DNA of 64,000 nt from Chryseobacterium indologenes (GTDB taxonomy: Bacteria; Bacteroidota; Bacteroidia; Flavobacteriales; Weeksellaceae). Positions within the stretch are counted from its first letter, which is position 1, and the number at the start of each line of letters is the position of its first letter. The stretch spans positions 558,001-622,000 of the forward strand of contig NZ_LJOD01000001.1 in the NCBI RefSeq assembly GCF_001295265.1, in the 5' to 3' direction. Shown in pieces: positions 1-10,073 of this stretch. Both the position numbers and the translations under genes were made by a program. Below the pieces are notes generated by a model, which saw nothing but the letters and a program-made list of their open reading frames with translations, was not told the origin of the DNA and ran no database searches.

Positions 1-391
1 TTTTGGCAATGGAATCATTCTTGGACTCATGGTTCCCGAAAGGCAGCTTATAAATTTCCAGATCTCTTCTCGTTCCGGCATTATTTCCAAAATCACCAAC
101 ATAGAAGTTTTTCCCGTCATTCGCCAAAGCTTCCCAGTCCTTATTCTTAGCATTGATTTTAAGGATATTTTTTATACTGCCTGTTGTATCATCCAGCTCA
201 AAAAGCTCAGGATCATTACCGCTGTCATTGAAAGTATATAATTTCCCGTTAAAAATACTCAGCCCCGAAGTTTCTTTGATCTTATCATCTAAATAGCCCA
301 GCCTGTGTTTTCGTATTTTCAAAAATTCAGTTTGCTGGGCCGCTACAGTCTGTAGACTTATTATTGTAATAAGCAGGAGTATTTTTTTCAT
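1..391 (-). CDS. Secreted beta-propeller-like protein, N-terminal fragment
   Basis: The gene starts with ATG at 391 and stays open to the window edge, giving the first 130 residues of a longer protein. The N-terminus MKKILLLITIISLQTVAAQQ is a typical Bacteroidota signal peptide ending in AAQ. After it come ETSGL, FNDSGNDP and DWEAL, a pattern I associate with SdiA-regulated or esterase-like phytase beta-propeller proteins in Bacteroidota. In these, repeated strands carry small D/N-rich loops. It is probably exported to the periplasm or beyond. The C-terminus, and any type IX sorting domain, lies outside the window. No substrate can be proposed. The call is sure as a gene and moderate as a family. 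Confidence 0.7.
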   Translation of the reverse strand, partial: MKKILLLITIISLQTVAAQQTEFLKIRKHRLGYLDDKIKETSGLSIFNGKLYTFNDSGNDPELFELDDTTGSIKNILKINAKNKDWEALANDGKNFYVGDFGNNAGTRRDLEIYKLPFGNHESKNDSIAK

Positions 392-458
392 AAAGCAAAA
401 ATAAAGGTTTACGGATAATTGAAAGAATGAACATTATGATTTCTGATCTTTCATTTAA

Positions 459-480
459 TAAAAAACGGGCCTAAGCCCGT
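459..480 (-). terminator. Rho-independent terminator after the fatty acid hydroxylase gene
   Basis: The arms ACGGGC and GCCCGT (465-470 and 475-480) enclose a four-base loop. On the minus strand the hairpin is followed by a run of T (the A tract at 459-464). It lies about 50 bases past the stop of the minus-strand gene 532-1470. Confidence 0.8.
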
Positions 481-531
481 CCCATCGATTTTATTGTAGA
501 TTTTTATTGATGTAAATAATGTAAAGGGGGA

Positions 532-1473
532 TCAGGCAGACTGCTTTTTCTGTTCCTGTTTTTTTGCTTGTCTTGCCAAATACTCTTTTTGATATTGTCT
601 CACCGTCTTCCCTGTTCCGTCATGCCTCCATCCCGGGGAGTTGAAGATATAATTGATCCTGTCTGTAAATTTAAGTCCCGGCTGTCTGAGATCTTTCCAT
701 ATTTTCCTCCATTCATAAAGAAGAACTGTATCGGGCTTATTGTCCGGCATTTTCGGGTAAATCCCGAATTTTACAGGCACATTGGGATCTTCTTTTTCAA
801 AAGTTCCGAAAATTTTATCCCAGATAATCAGGCACATTCCCATATTTTTATCCAGATATTTAATGTTGCAGGCATGATGAACACGGTGATGGGAAGGGGT
901 TACCAGGATATATTCCAGGAAACCCATACTTTTTACAGTCTGGGTATGCACCCAGGTTCCATACACCTGCCCGATAGCATATGCGACCATAATGTGCCAT
1001 GGGTTGAAACCTAAAAATGCCAGCGGAGAAAAATATAAATACCTGTAAAGCGGCTGAAGAACAGGACTTCTGAATCCGGTCGTAAGGTTAAAAAACTCTG
1101 AATTGTGATGGGTGATATGAACAGCCCAGAATGCTCTGGAACGGTGATCTACATAATGCAGCACATAATAGGCAAAATCTGTTACCACAAAGCAGATCAG
1201 CCAATAATACCATGCCGTAAAATCCCAAGAGAAAAGCCTGTGACTGTAAAAGAAAAACATGACTCCCATGGCAAAGGCTTTCATGACCAGGTCCAGTCCG
1301 AAATTCATCAGGGCAAGGTAGACATTGGTAGCTACATCTTTCCCGCTGTACAATTTAGCTTCCGAAACATGACTGTAGATCATTTCAGCCAAAATAACAG
1401 CAGCATGCAGCGGAATTGCCCATGCATATACACTTTCAAGCCCGTCTTCGCTCATTAAAAAGTCCATCATCAC
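532..1473 (-). CDS. Fatty acid hydroxylase / sterol desaturase family membrane protein
   Basis: This is an integral-membrane di-iron oxygenase of the fatty acid hydroxylase superfamily. The histidine clusters that bind the two irons are visible: H106-x3-H110, H119-xx-HH (122-123) and HH-xx-HH (195-196, 199-200). They sit among hydrophobic helices at about residues 15-35, 50-75, 85-105 and 150-170. At about 313 residues it has the usual family length. Such enzymes hydroxylate or desaturate lipid chains; the substrate here is unknown. The first codon is GTG (1473), followed at once by ATG at 1470 and 1467. The -7 box ends only 16 bases upstream, so ATG 1470 is the likeliest start. The gene is monocistronic, with its own terminator. 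Confidence 0.85.
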   Translation of the reverse strand: MMMDFLMSEDGLESVYAWAIPLHAAVILAEMIYSHVSEAKLYSGKDVATNVYLALMNFGLDLVMKAFAMGVMFFFYSHRLFSWDFTAWYYWLICFVVTDFAYYVLHYVDHRSRAFWAVHITHHNSEFFNLTTGFRSPVLQPLYRYLYFSPLAFLGFNPWHIMVAYAIGQVYGTWVHTQTVKSMGFLEYILVTPSHHRVHHACNIKYLDKNMGMCLIIWDKIFGTFEKEDPNVPVKFGIYPKMPDNKPDTVLLYEWRKIWKDLRQPGLKFTDRINYIFNSPGWRHDGTGKTVRQYQKEYLARQAKKQEQKKQSA

Positions 1474-1488
1474 GTATTAACTTTAATA

Positions 1489-1496
1489 CAAAGGTA
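1489..1496 (-). promoter_or_regulatory. -7 promoter box for the fatty acid hydroxylase gene
   Basis: On the minus strand the sequence reads TACCTTTG, matching the Bacteroidota -7 consensus TAnnTTTG. It lies 15-20 bases upstream of the start codons at 1473/1470. No convincing TTG -33 element is visible. Confidence 0.5.
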
Positions 1497-1544
1497 GGAC
1501 TTTAAGGAATTTTTAAGAAAATTTTTCGTTTTTTTAAGGAAATT

Positions 1545-2579
1545 TTAATCGGCTGTTTTATTGGCCAATTGTCCGCAGGCTGCATCAATGTCGCCACCAC
1601 GACTTTTTCTGATCATAACAGTAATTCCTGCATTTTCTAACTGGCGAACATAATTCTCTTCCGCCTGTTTATTGCACTGATCATATTTTCCGTCCCCGAT
1701 TGGATTGTATTGGATCAGGTTTACTTTAGAAGGTACCTGCCTGCAATATTTTATAAGGGCTTTAATGTCCTCGTCTCCGTCATTGATCCCTTTCCAGACA
1801 CAATATTCGAAAGTAATCACAGAACCGGTTTTCTGATACCAGTACTGAAGCGCTTCCATGATGTCCGTTAATGGGAATTTATCAGAGAAAGGCATAATCT
1901 CGTTACGCTTTGATTCGATTGCTGAGTGAAGGGATAAAGCCAGCTTCACACGCAGTTCATCATCAGCAAGCATTTTGATCATTTTCGGAATTCCGGATGT
2001 AGAAACGGTAATTCTTCTTGGAGACATTCCCAGGCCTTCAGGCTGGGTAATTTTTCTGATCGCTTCCACCACGTTTTTGTAGTTCATCATCGGCTCCCCC
2101 ATGCCCATAAATACGATATTGGAAAGCGGTCTGTCGAAATACATTTTACTTTGGCTGTCAATCAGGGCAACCTGATCTACAATTTCGGCTACTTCAAGAT
2201 TTCTCATTCTTTTCAGCCTTGCTGTAGCACAGAATTCGCAGTTTAATGAGCAGCCTACCTGTGAAGACACACAGGCTGTAGTTCTTGTTTCGGTTGGAAT
2301 AAGAACAGATTCTACCATCAGTCCGTCATGAAGCTTCACTCCGTTTTTAATGGTTCCGTCTGAGCTTCTCTGCAGCAGATCTACAGAAACCGGATTAATG
2401 GTATATTCTTCGGAAATTCTTTCACGAAGTGTTTTTGAAAGGTTCGTCATTTCATCAATTGAATGGAGGTTTTTACTCCACAGCCAGTCATAGACCTGTT
2501 TCGCGCGAAACGGTTTTTCTCCTAAAGATACGAAGTAGTCTTTAAGCTGGTCTAATGATAATGTACGGATATCTTTCAT
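1545..2579 (-). CDS. rlmN: 23S rRNA (adenine-2503-C2)-methyltransferase RlmN (also tRNA A37)
   Basis: This radical-SAM enzyme methylates C2 of A2503 in 23S rRNA and of A37 in some tRNAs. The radical-SAM cluster motif C-x3-C-x2-C is at C110, C114 and C117. The glycine-rich SAM motif GMGEP is at about 159-163. The second catalytic cysteine, which carries the methyl group, is C335 in the conserved C-terminal context. The PFRAKQVYDWLW segment near residue 23 is the usual RlmN N-terminal helical domain. The length of 344 is normal and nothing is missing. The ATG start at 2579 gives MKDIRTLS. The 186-base spacer from queA suggests separate transcription, although both genes face the same way and act on RNA modification. 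Confidence 0.97.
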   Translation of the reverse strand: MKDIRTLSLDQLKDYFVSLGEKPFRAKQVYDWLWSKNLHSIDEMTNLSKTLRERISEEYTINPVSVDLLQRSSDGTIKNGVKLHDGLMVESVLIPTETRTTACVSSQVGCSLNCEFCATARLKRMRNLEVAEIVDQVALIDSQSKMYFDRPLSNIVFMGMGEPMMNYKNVVEAIRKITQPEGLGMSPRRITVSTSGIPKMIKMLADDELRVKLALSLHSAIESKRNEIMPFSDKFPLTDIMEALQYWYQKTGSVITFEYCVWKGINDGDEDIKALIKYCRQVPSKVNLIQYNPIGDGKYDQCNKQAEENYVRQLENAGITVMIRKSRGGDIDAACGQLANKTAD

Positions 2580-2765
2580 AATATTAAAAGGGCCAGGTTA
2601 AAAGTAAAAAGTTCTTAAAGTTCAGTATTGTTAACTATTGCAGCTAAAATATTTTTAGCCCCTGTTGAAGCAGCTAATTTCCCAAGCTGAAATCGTACTA
2701 ATTTAGTCAACCGTTTGGTTTTATCCCGATGTATACTTTTTAACCTGGCTCTTTTTACTTATTTT

Positions 2766-3815
2766 TTATAAAATTAACATTGCGTCACCGTAAGAATAGA
2801 ATTTATACTTTTCTTTTACGGCTTCTTCATAAGCATGCATTACGAAATCTCTTCCTGCAAATGCTGCAATCATCATGATCAGAGTAGACTTCGGTGTGTG
2901 GAAGTTGGTGATCATTGAATTAGCCACTCCGAAATCGTGAGGAGGATAAATGAATTTATTAGTCCAGCCATTGAAAGCAGAGATTTTTTTATTGGAAGAA
3001 ACAGAGGTTTCCAATGCTCTCATAGTAGTGGTACCTACTGCACATACTCTTCTGTGAGCATCTACGGCTTTATTAATAATTTCAGCATTTTTCTCATCAA
3101 TGATGATTTCTTCAGACTCCATTTTATGTTTAGAAAGGTCTTCTACTTCAATTGGATTGAAAGTTCCCAATCCTACGTGAAGCGTAACTTCAGCGAAATT
3201 GATCCCTTTAATCTCCAGTCTTTTCATCAAATGTTTAGAGAAGTGTAATCCAGCTGTAGGTGCGGCAACAGCTCCTTCTACTTTTGCATAGATGGTCTGA
3301 TATCTTTCTGCATCTTCAGGCTCTACAGCTCTTTTGATATATTTTGGAAGCGGAGTTTCTCCCAGTTCTTTTAATTTGGTTCTGAATTCGTCATAAGATC
3401 CGTCAAATAAGAATCTCAGAGTTCTTCCTCTGGAAGTGGTGTTATCAATTACCTCAGCTACAAGAGATTCATCTTCAGTGAAGAATAATTTGTTCCCAAT
3501 TCTGATTTTTCTTGCAGGATCTACCAGTACATCCCAAACTCTTGTTTCTTTATCAAGCTCTCTTAAAAGGAAAACTTCAATTTTAGCACCTGTTTTTTCT
3601 TTATTTCCATAAAGACGTGCAGGGAAAACTTTGGTATTGTTGAAGATAAATAAATCATCCTCGTCAAAATAATCAACCACATCTTTGAAAAGCTTATGCT
3701 CAATGGTTTCCGTTTTTCTGTCAAGAACCATTAATCTGGCTTCGTCTCTGTGTTCTGATGGGTGTTCTGCCAATAATTCCGCAGGAAGATCAAAATTAAA
3801 ATCTGATGTTTTCAT
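2766..3815 (-). CDS. queA: S-adenosylmethionine:tRNA ribosyltransferase-isomerase QueA
   Basis: QueA transfers the ribosyl part of SAM to preQ1 at tRNA position 34 to give epoxyqueuosine, a step in queuosine synthesis. Family hallmarks are the N-terminal [23 protein letters not shown] near residue 60, and the central [10 protein letters not shown] and HVGLGTFNP segments. The C-terminal [17 protein letters not shown] segment is also present. The 349 residues match the family length. The ATG at 3815 is preceded by a good flavobacterial promoter. It is a single gene; no other queuosine genes lie in the window. Confidence 0.97.
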   Translation of the reverse strand: MKTSDFNFDLPAELLAEHPSEHRDEARLMVLDRKTETIEHKLFKDVVDYFDEDDLFIFNNTKVFPARLYGNKEKTGAKIEVFLLRELDKETRVWDVLVDPARKIRIGNKLFFTEDESLVAEVIDNTTSRGRTLRFLFDGSYDEFRTKLKELGETPLPKYIKRAVEPEDAERYQTIYAKVEGAVAAPTAGLHFSKHLMKRLEIKGINFAEVTLHVGLGTFNPIEVEDLSKHKMESEEIIIDEKNAEIINKAVDAHRRVCAVGTTTMRALETSVSSNKKISAFNGWTNKFIYPPHDFGVANSMITNFHTPKSTLIMMIAAFAGRDFVMHAYEEAVKEKYKFYSYGDAMLIL

Positions 3816-3870
3816 TTTTTAAATTACGGTTTAAAAATTATTGAAATTACAAGGTGTAATTTTCGGAGTG

Positions 3871-3902
3871 CAAATATACGACATTCAGTACCCCTTTGTC
3901 AA
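3871..3902 (-). promoter_or_regulatory. Promoter of queA (TTG ... TATATTTG)
   Basis: On the minus strand a TTG at 3902-3900 is followed, about 21 bases on, by TATATTTG at 3878-3871. This fits the Bacteroidota -33/-7 pattern, with slightly long spacing. It lies about 55 bases upstream of the queA ATG. Confidence 0.6.
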
Positions 3903-3965
3903 GTATTATTTAAATTCAAATATAAAACCGTGATTTTACGGGAAGTTTTAAAACGTAAAAAAGTG

Positions 3966-3973
3966 TATTTTTG
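3966..3973 (+). promoter_or_regulatory. -7 promoter box for the 3992-4696 gene
   Basis: TATTTTTG matches TAnnTTTG. It overlaps the in-frame TTG at 3971, which shows that TTG is promoter rather than start codon. Translation should begin at ATG 3992. Confidence 0.5.
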
Positions 3974-3991
3974 GAAAAATTGAAATTGAGC

Positions 3992-4696
3992 ATGGAATCT
4001 GTAAGTAAAATATATTTCCTTGATAATCCATATCCTAACGGACATAAAATTGATACTTTCAGCTGGAGCGGGCGTATTGACGAAAATGGATTTATCTGGT
4101 TTGATTTTCATTTAAAAACTGAAAATTATTATGCCAATGACGATGAAAACAGCGAAGAAGAAGAGGAAGAAGACGAAACTTTGTCTGATTGGGACTCCAA
4201 AATAGTGTGGGGAAATTACCATGCGTGTACGCTATCGTCAAATTACTGGAGCGAACAAAGAGGGATCAGAATTAACAAACTGGGTGAAAAGCTGGATTTT
4301 GATACTATTGTGAAACATGAACTTTTCACCAGCGATCTCCCGTCTGAACAACATTTTGATGATGCTGATCTCGCCTTCAGCATTTATTTGCTGGGACATG
4401 ACAGCTGTGCGGACCATCGGATCCGGTTTTCAAAAACAGGCAATAATCAATATGATATAACATGGACTGGTAAAATAGCACTGACGTACTCTGGCGATGA
4501 TGAATTTTCCCATGAGTTCAAAGCAGAGATTTTCAATGCTGAGTTTGAAGGTTTTCATTATCCTAAAACCTGGTCCGTAGAAAAGGCAGCAGAAATGTTC
4601 AAAGCTCAGCTTGCCAATTTTGAAGACTATGAATTTGTGGATCTAAATCCCAAAAGTAACAAAAGAGAGTATAAACTCGACAAACTAAAACACTAA
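3992..4696 (+). CDS. Hypothetical protein with acidic linker
   Basis: I do not recognise the family. The protein has 234 residues and no signal peptide or membrane segment, so it is probably cytosolic. Visible features are an N-terminal beta-rich stretch, a very acidic linker (DDENSEEEEEEDE near residue 50), and several aromatic-rich beta strands (WSGRIDENGFIWFDFHLK; YDITWTGKIALTYSG). Two related WxG-containing strand patterns, WSGRI and WTGKI, suggest two copies of one beta domain. The open frame extends upstream to a TTG at 3971, but a -7 promoter box overlaps that codon, so ATG 3992 is chosen. It is followed after 33 bases by the AIM24-family gene, probably in one operon. Confidence 0.65.
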   Translation: MESVSKIYFLDNPYPNGHKIDTFSWSGRIDENGFIWFDFHLKTENYYANDDENSEEEEEEDETLSDWDSKIVWGNYHACTLSSNYWSEQRGIRINKLGEKLDFDTIVKHELFTSDLPSEQHFDDADLAFSIYLLGHDSCADHRIRFSKTGNNQYDITWTGKIALTYSGDDEFSHEFKAEIFNAEFEGFHYPKTWSVEKAAEMFKAQLANFEDYEFVDLNPKSNKREYKLDKLKH

Positions 4697-4729
4697 CAAT
4701 ATAAAGCAGCAAATTAAAAAATTATAATT

Positions 4730-5422
4730 ATGAGCAAGTATTCAATTGAAGCATTTATCAATGAAACCAAAGAGAATCCGCAACAGAGGGATTATTTTGA
4801 ACTGGAAACCAAGCACCTTCTGGAAATCAACCTGAATAATCAGGCGGTATGGACGAAGAGAGGAAGTATGGTAAGCTACGTGGGCAACATTAATTTTGAA
4901 AGACAGGGAATGCTGTCCGGAGGAATCGGAAATCTTTTAAAGAAAGCAATCAGCGGAGAAGGTACAAAGCTGATGAAAGCTGAAGGAACAGGAAAACTAT
5001 ATGTGGCAGACTCCGGTAAAAAAGTCCGTATCCTTTATCTGAACAATGAATCGGTGTGTGTAAACGGAAACGACGTTCTGGCCCACGAGCAAAGTGTGAA
5101 AAGTGATATCACCATGCTTAAAAGTGTTGCAGGAATGATGGCTGGCGGACTTTTCCAGGTAAAACTTTCCGGAACCGGACATATTGCAATAACCACCCAC
5201 GGAGATCCTTTAACATTATTGGTAACTCCTGATACCCCGGTGTTCACAGACCCTAATGCTACAGTAGCATGGTCCGGAAACCTGAACCCTGAAATGAAAA
5301 CCAACGTTTCATTCAAAAGCCTTATCGGAAGAGGAAGCGGCGAGGAATTCCAGATGAAGTTCTCAGGGCATGGATGGGTGTTGATCCAGCCTTATGAAGA
5401 AGTATATTATATGGAAAAATAA
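4730..5422 (+). CDS. AIM24 family protein
   Basis: This 230-residue protein belongs to the AIM24 (formerly DUF124) family. Members have a double beta-helix, TRAP-like fold and unknown biochemical role. Supporting features are the repeated glycine-rich beta strands, the stretch GTGKLYVADSG near residue 86, SGTGHIAITTHG near residue 142, and the C-terminal FSGHGWVLIQPYE typical of the family. No signal peptide is present. It follows the hypothetical gene 3992-4696 by 33 bases without a visible promoter, so the two are probably co-transcribed. Confidence 0.88.
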   Translation: MSKYSIEAFINETKENPQQRDYFELETKHLLEINLNNQAVWTKRGSMVSYVGNINFERQGMLSGGIGNLLKKAISGEGTKLMKAEGTGKLYVADSGKKVRILYLNNESVCVNGNDVLAHEQSVKSDITMLKSVAGMMAGGLFQVKLSGTGHIAITTHGDPLTLLVTPDTPVFTDPNATVAWSGNLNPEMKTNVSFKSLIGRGSGEEFQMKFSGHGWVLIQPYEEVYYMEK

Positions 5423-5482
5423 TACCATCAGATACTTACCTTTGAAGTAAGTAATTCTAATGTTCATTTAAACTACGGCCCT

Positions 5483-5840
5483 ATGAAATATATTCTGACA
5501 GGATTTATGTTGATAATGTTCAATACCATTCATCCACAAATACAGAAAATCGGAAAAACGATTGCCTCTCCTGTAAAAGAAGACTGTTTCAACGGTTCTG
5601 TTTCTTTGGACCAAAAATGACAAGCTGAATTACTTACTTACAAAGGTTTATCTAACAGGCATTATCAGATTCCATTCTATCACTAACCTTTTGAAAGGTT
5701 CTACAGAATCAGCTCCTTACTCTTCTGAAAATGTAATTGCAGCTTATTATGGACCATCGTTTATTAAGGCTGCTTGTTTATTTTTTACTATTGATTCAGA
5801 TATAGGTTATCCATTTCAAGACTTTTCGTCTGTAATATAG
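5483..5840 (+). pseudogene. Probable frameshifted small secreted protein
   Basis: An ATG at 5483 opens a 45-residue frame that starts like a signal peptide (MKYILTGFMLIMFNTIHPQ) and stops at 5618-5620. Shifting by one base at the ACC-AAAAA tract (5610-5617) opens a second frame. That frame continues for 75 codons, from KNDKLNYLLTKVYLTG to a TAG at 5838. Removing one base would give a single protein of about 119 residues. I do not recognise a family. It could be a decayed gene, a sequencing error in the homopolymer, or chance. The rest of the 5423-5972 interval shows nothing except the promoter before the next operon. Confidence 0.4.
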
Positions 5841-5933
5841 CTCTCCCGTCAACCAACATCCGGCAACGGTCAACCAGTACCGCTATTCTGCTATTATTCT
5901 CCGGTCTTTGAACCAGTATCCCCCACTCCATCG

Positions 5934-5960
5934 TTGTTTACAAAAGTTTTAATATATTTA
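5934..5960 (+). promoter_or_regulatory. Possible promoter of the GH109 operon
   Basis: TTG at 5934-5936 is followed 16 bases later by TATATTTA (5953-5960), a near match to TAnnTTTG. It is only 12 bases from the ATG at 5973, so the leader would be very short. Confidence 0.4.
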
Positions 5961-5972
5961 GAAAAAAAATAG

Positions 5973-8258
<2,286 letters not shown>

Positions 8259-8268
<10 letters not shown>

Positions 8269-9290
8269 ATGATATTGCTACCCAATTTACAGGAACGAAA
8301 AATTATACTCTTTCTCCCATCAGTGACGGCCTGATCAATACCACCTATCTTTTGGAAAATTCAGACCGGCAGAAAAAATTTATCCTGCAAAAGATCAACC
8401 ATCATGTTTTCAGACAGCCTGAGCTCATTATTAATAACCATTTAGCAGTTAACCAGCTTCTGGAAAATGGAAATTATCCGTTACAGCTTATCATCCCCAT
8501 TCCTTCTTTAACAGGAAAATTTATTGTAAAAGATCAGGAAGGCGGCTCATGGAGAATGACCGCTTTTATAGAAGACACCACAACTTTTTTCAGAATACCT
8601 GATTCCGAAACGGCATATGCATCAGCAAAAGCAATAGGCTGTTTTCTCAACACCATCAATACCGGAAATATTCCGGAGATCCAAACTCCGCTTCCTGATT
8701 TTGTCAACTTTGAAAAAAGAATTTCAGATTACAGGACTGCTTTGGATAAAGCTGAAAACCTTTTGATAACGACCGCTTCTGCCGAAATTGAAGCAACCAA
8801 CAAGCTTATTACGCTTCCCCGGCAATGGATTGATATGGAACGCAACGGCTCTCTTCCCAAAAGAATTATTCACGGTGATCCGAATGTAAGAAATATTCTC
8901 TTCAGGGGTTCCAAGCCTTTAGCCATTATTGATCTGGACACGGTCATGATCTCTACTTTACTGTATGATTTCGGAGATATAGCCAGATCATATACCAATA
9001 CCACGGTTGAAGATGACGGAACAGCCACAGAAAATTTCAATGCAGAAATATATGAAGCTGTAAAAGAAGGCTTTCTATGTGATCTAAGGGAAAAGATGGT
9101 TCCGGAAGAAGTTAATAATCTGGATTATGCAGCACAGGTTGTTATTTATATTCAGGCTGTACGCTTCCTGACCGATTACCTGAATGGAAGCACTTATTAT
9201 TCCATACAATATCCTGAACATAATCTGGACAGGGCAAGAAATCAGCTGGAACTGTTGAAAGGATTGAGAAAGTACTTAGTTGGTAGTTGA
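8259..9290 (+). CDS. NahK-like N-acetylhexosamine 1-kinase (APH-fold phosphotransferase)
   Basis: This is an aminoglycoside-phosphotransferase-fold kinase. The catalytic loop HGDPNVRNILF begins at H205, with D207 as the predicted base and N212 as metal ligand. IIDLDT (223-228) supplies the second metal-binding Asp. The same architecture occurs in bifidobacterial NahK, which phosphorylates GalNAc or GlcNAc at C1; homologues were once labelled mucin desulfatase (MdsC). Its place as third gene after a GH109 GalNAc-releasing enzyme and a nucleotidyltransferase supports a 1-kinase of released HexNAc. Other small-molecule substrates, such as choline or homoserine, cannot be excluded from motifs alone. 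Confidence 0.8.
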
Positions 9291-9500
9291 TTCCTGTTTT
9301 TTGTTGTCATCGGGAATGATTGGTAATTTGCAAAATTCATTTATAGAGGCAGACTCTCGTCCGCCAAAATAATAAAAGACCCTCCGTTGGCTTTAGCCAA
9401 AACTTATACAAGCCAATCTGTAAATAAAAATTGTGGATTGGAGACTGATATTTAGCGACAGATCCACGAATAAAATCTGCGGAATTTACGAGGTAAAAAC

Positions 9501-9992
9501 CTATTGCAGAAAATCCAGGATTTTTTTCCATTCTTCTAATTTTTTCTCGAAAGATATTGTGTGAAGCGGGCTGGTAGAGGGCAGTAAAAAGATTGGCAGT
9601 CTGTAGGTTTTCCCTAACAGCTTCTGTAGGTTTTTGTAGGATTTTCCACCGTTACAGAAAATAGCTTTAACGTTGGGATGCTCTTCCAGAAGTTCAGCAA
9701 TCTGATTGGCTTCTTCATTTCTGATCTCAGAATCCAGGCTTCCTTTTCTTTCACAGGAATCTATGACATCCCAAAGAGCGATGTGGTATTTCTTCAGGAC
9801 TTCAGTTCTTTTTGTATAGTTTTCGGTAGCCTCTTCATTCAGCAGCTCAAAGATAATTTTCCAGAATTTGTTTTGCGGATGGGCGTAATATTGTTGCTTT
9901 TCCAGAGATTTTACACCGGGAATTGAACCTAAAATTAAAATTTCAGATTGGTGATCGATAAGGGGTGGGAATGAGGAAATACGGTTTTGCAT
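9501..9992 (-). CDS. DNA-deoxyinosine (hypoxanthine) glycosylase, uracil-DNA glycosylase superfamily
   Basis: This small UDG-superfamily base-excision enzyme resembles the DNA-deoxyinosine glycosylase family (family 6), which removes deaminated adenine. Features are GSIPGVKSL with the following YYAHPQNKFW (motif I and adjacent active-site strand), ALWDVIDSCER, AIFCNGGKSY, and the C-terminal LPSTSPLHT (motif II). The frame is open to 10007, but the -7 box TATATTTG covers 9996-10003. ATG 9992 (MQNRISSF) is therefore the start, giving 163 residues. The gene stands alone. The 210-base gap on its 3' side (9291-9500) holds only a weak hairpin at 9387-9400. Confidence 0.85.
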   Translation of the reverse strand: MQNRISSFPPLIDHQSEILILGSIPGVKSLEKQQYYAHPQNKFWKIIFELLNEEATENYTKRTEVLKKYHIALWDVIDSCERKGSLDSEIRNEEANQIAELLEEHPNVKAIFCNGGKSYKNLQKLLGKTYRLPIFLLPSTSPLHTISFEKKLEEWKKILDFLQ

Positions 9993-9995
9993 ATT

Positions 9996-10003
9996 CAAAT
10001 ATA
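9996..10003 (-). promoter_or_regulatory. -7 box for the DNA glycosylase gene, almost abutting the ATG
   Basis: The minus strand reads TATATTTG, a match to TAnnTTTG, ending three bases before ATG 9992. With the usual spacing the transcript would start at or within the start codon, so it may be leaderless. Confidence 0.45.
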
Positions 10004-10034
10004 TCAATTTTGACTAAAGCCATTGAATTTTCTA

Positions 10035-10061
10035 ATATAAAAAAGCGGGCTAAAGCCCGCT
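10035..10061 (-). terminator. Rho-independent terminator after the S9 peptidase gene
   Basis: AGCGGGC (10044-10050) pairs with GCCCGCT (10055-10061) around a TAAA loop. On the minus strand it is followed by six T. It lies 13 bases past the stop of 10074-12068. Confidence 0.9.
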
Positions 10062-10073
10062 TCCATTGATGTA

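Noticed and set aside
29-241. Plus-strand frame opposite the first gene
   Set aside because: The minus strand holds a coherent signal-peptide protein in this interval; the plus frame has no such features.
3971-3973. TTG at 3971 as start of the hypothetical gene
   Set aside because: It lies inside a TAnnTTTG promoter box; ATG 3992 is a better start.
9337-9531. Short minus frame overlapping the DNA glycosylase 3' end
   Set aside because: No start context or family; the interval holds only a weak hairpin.
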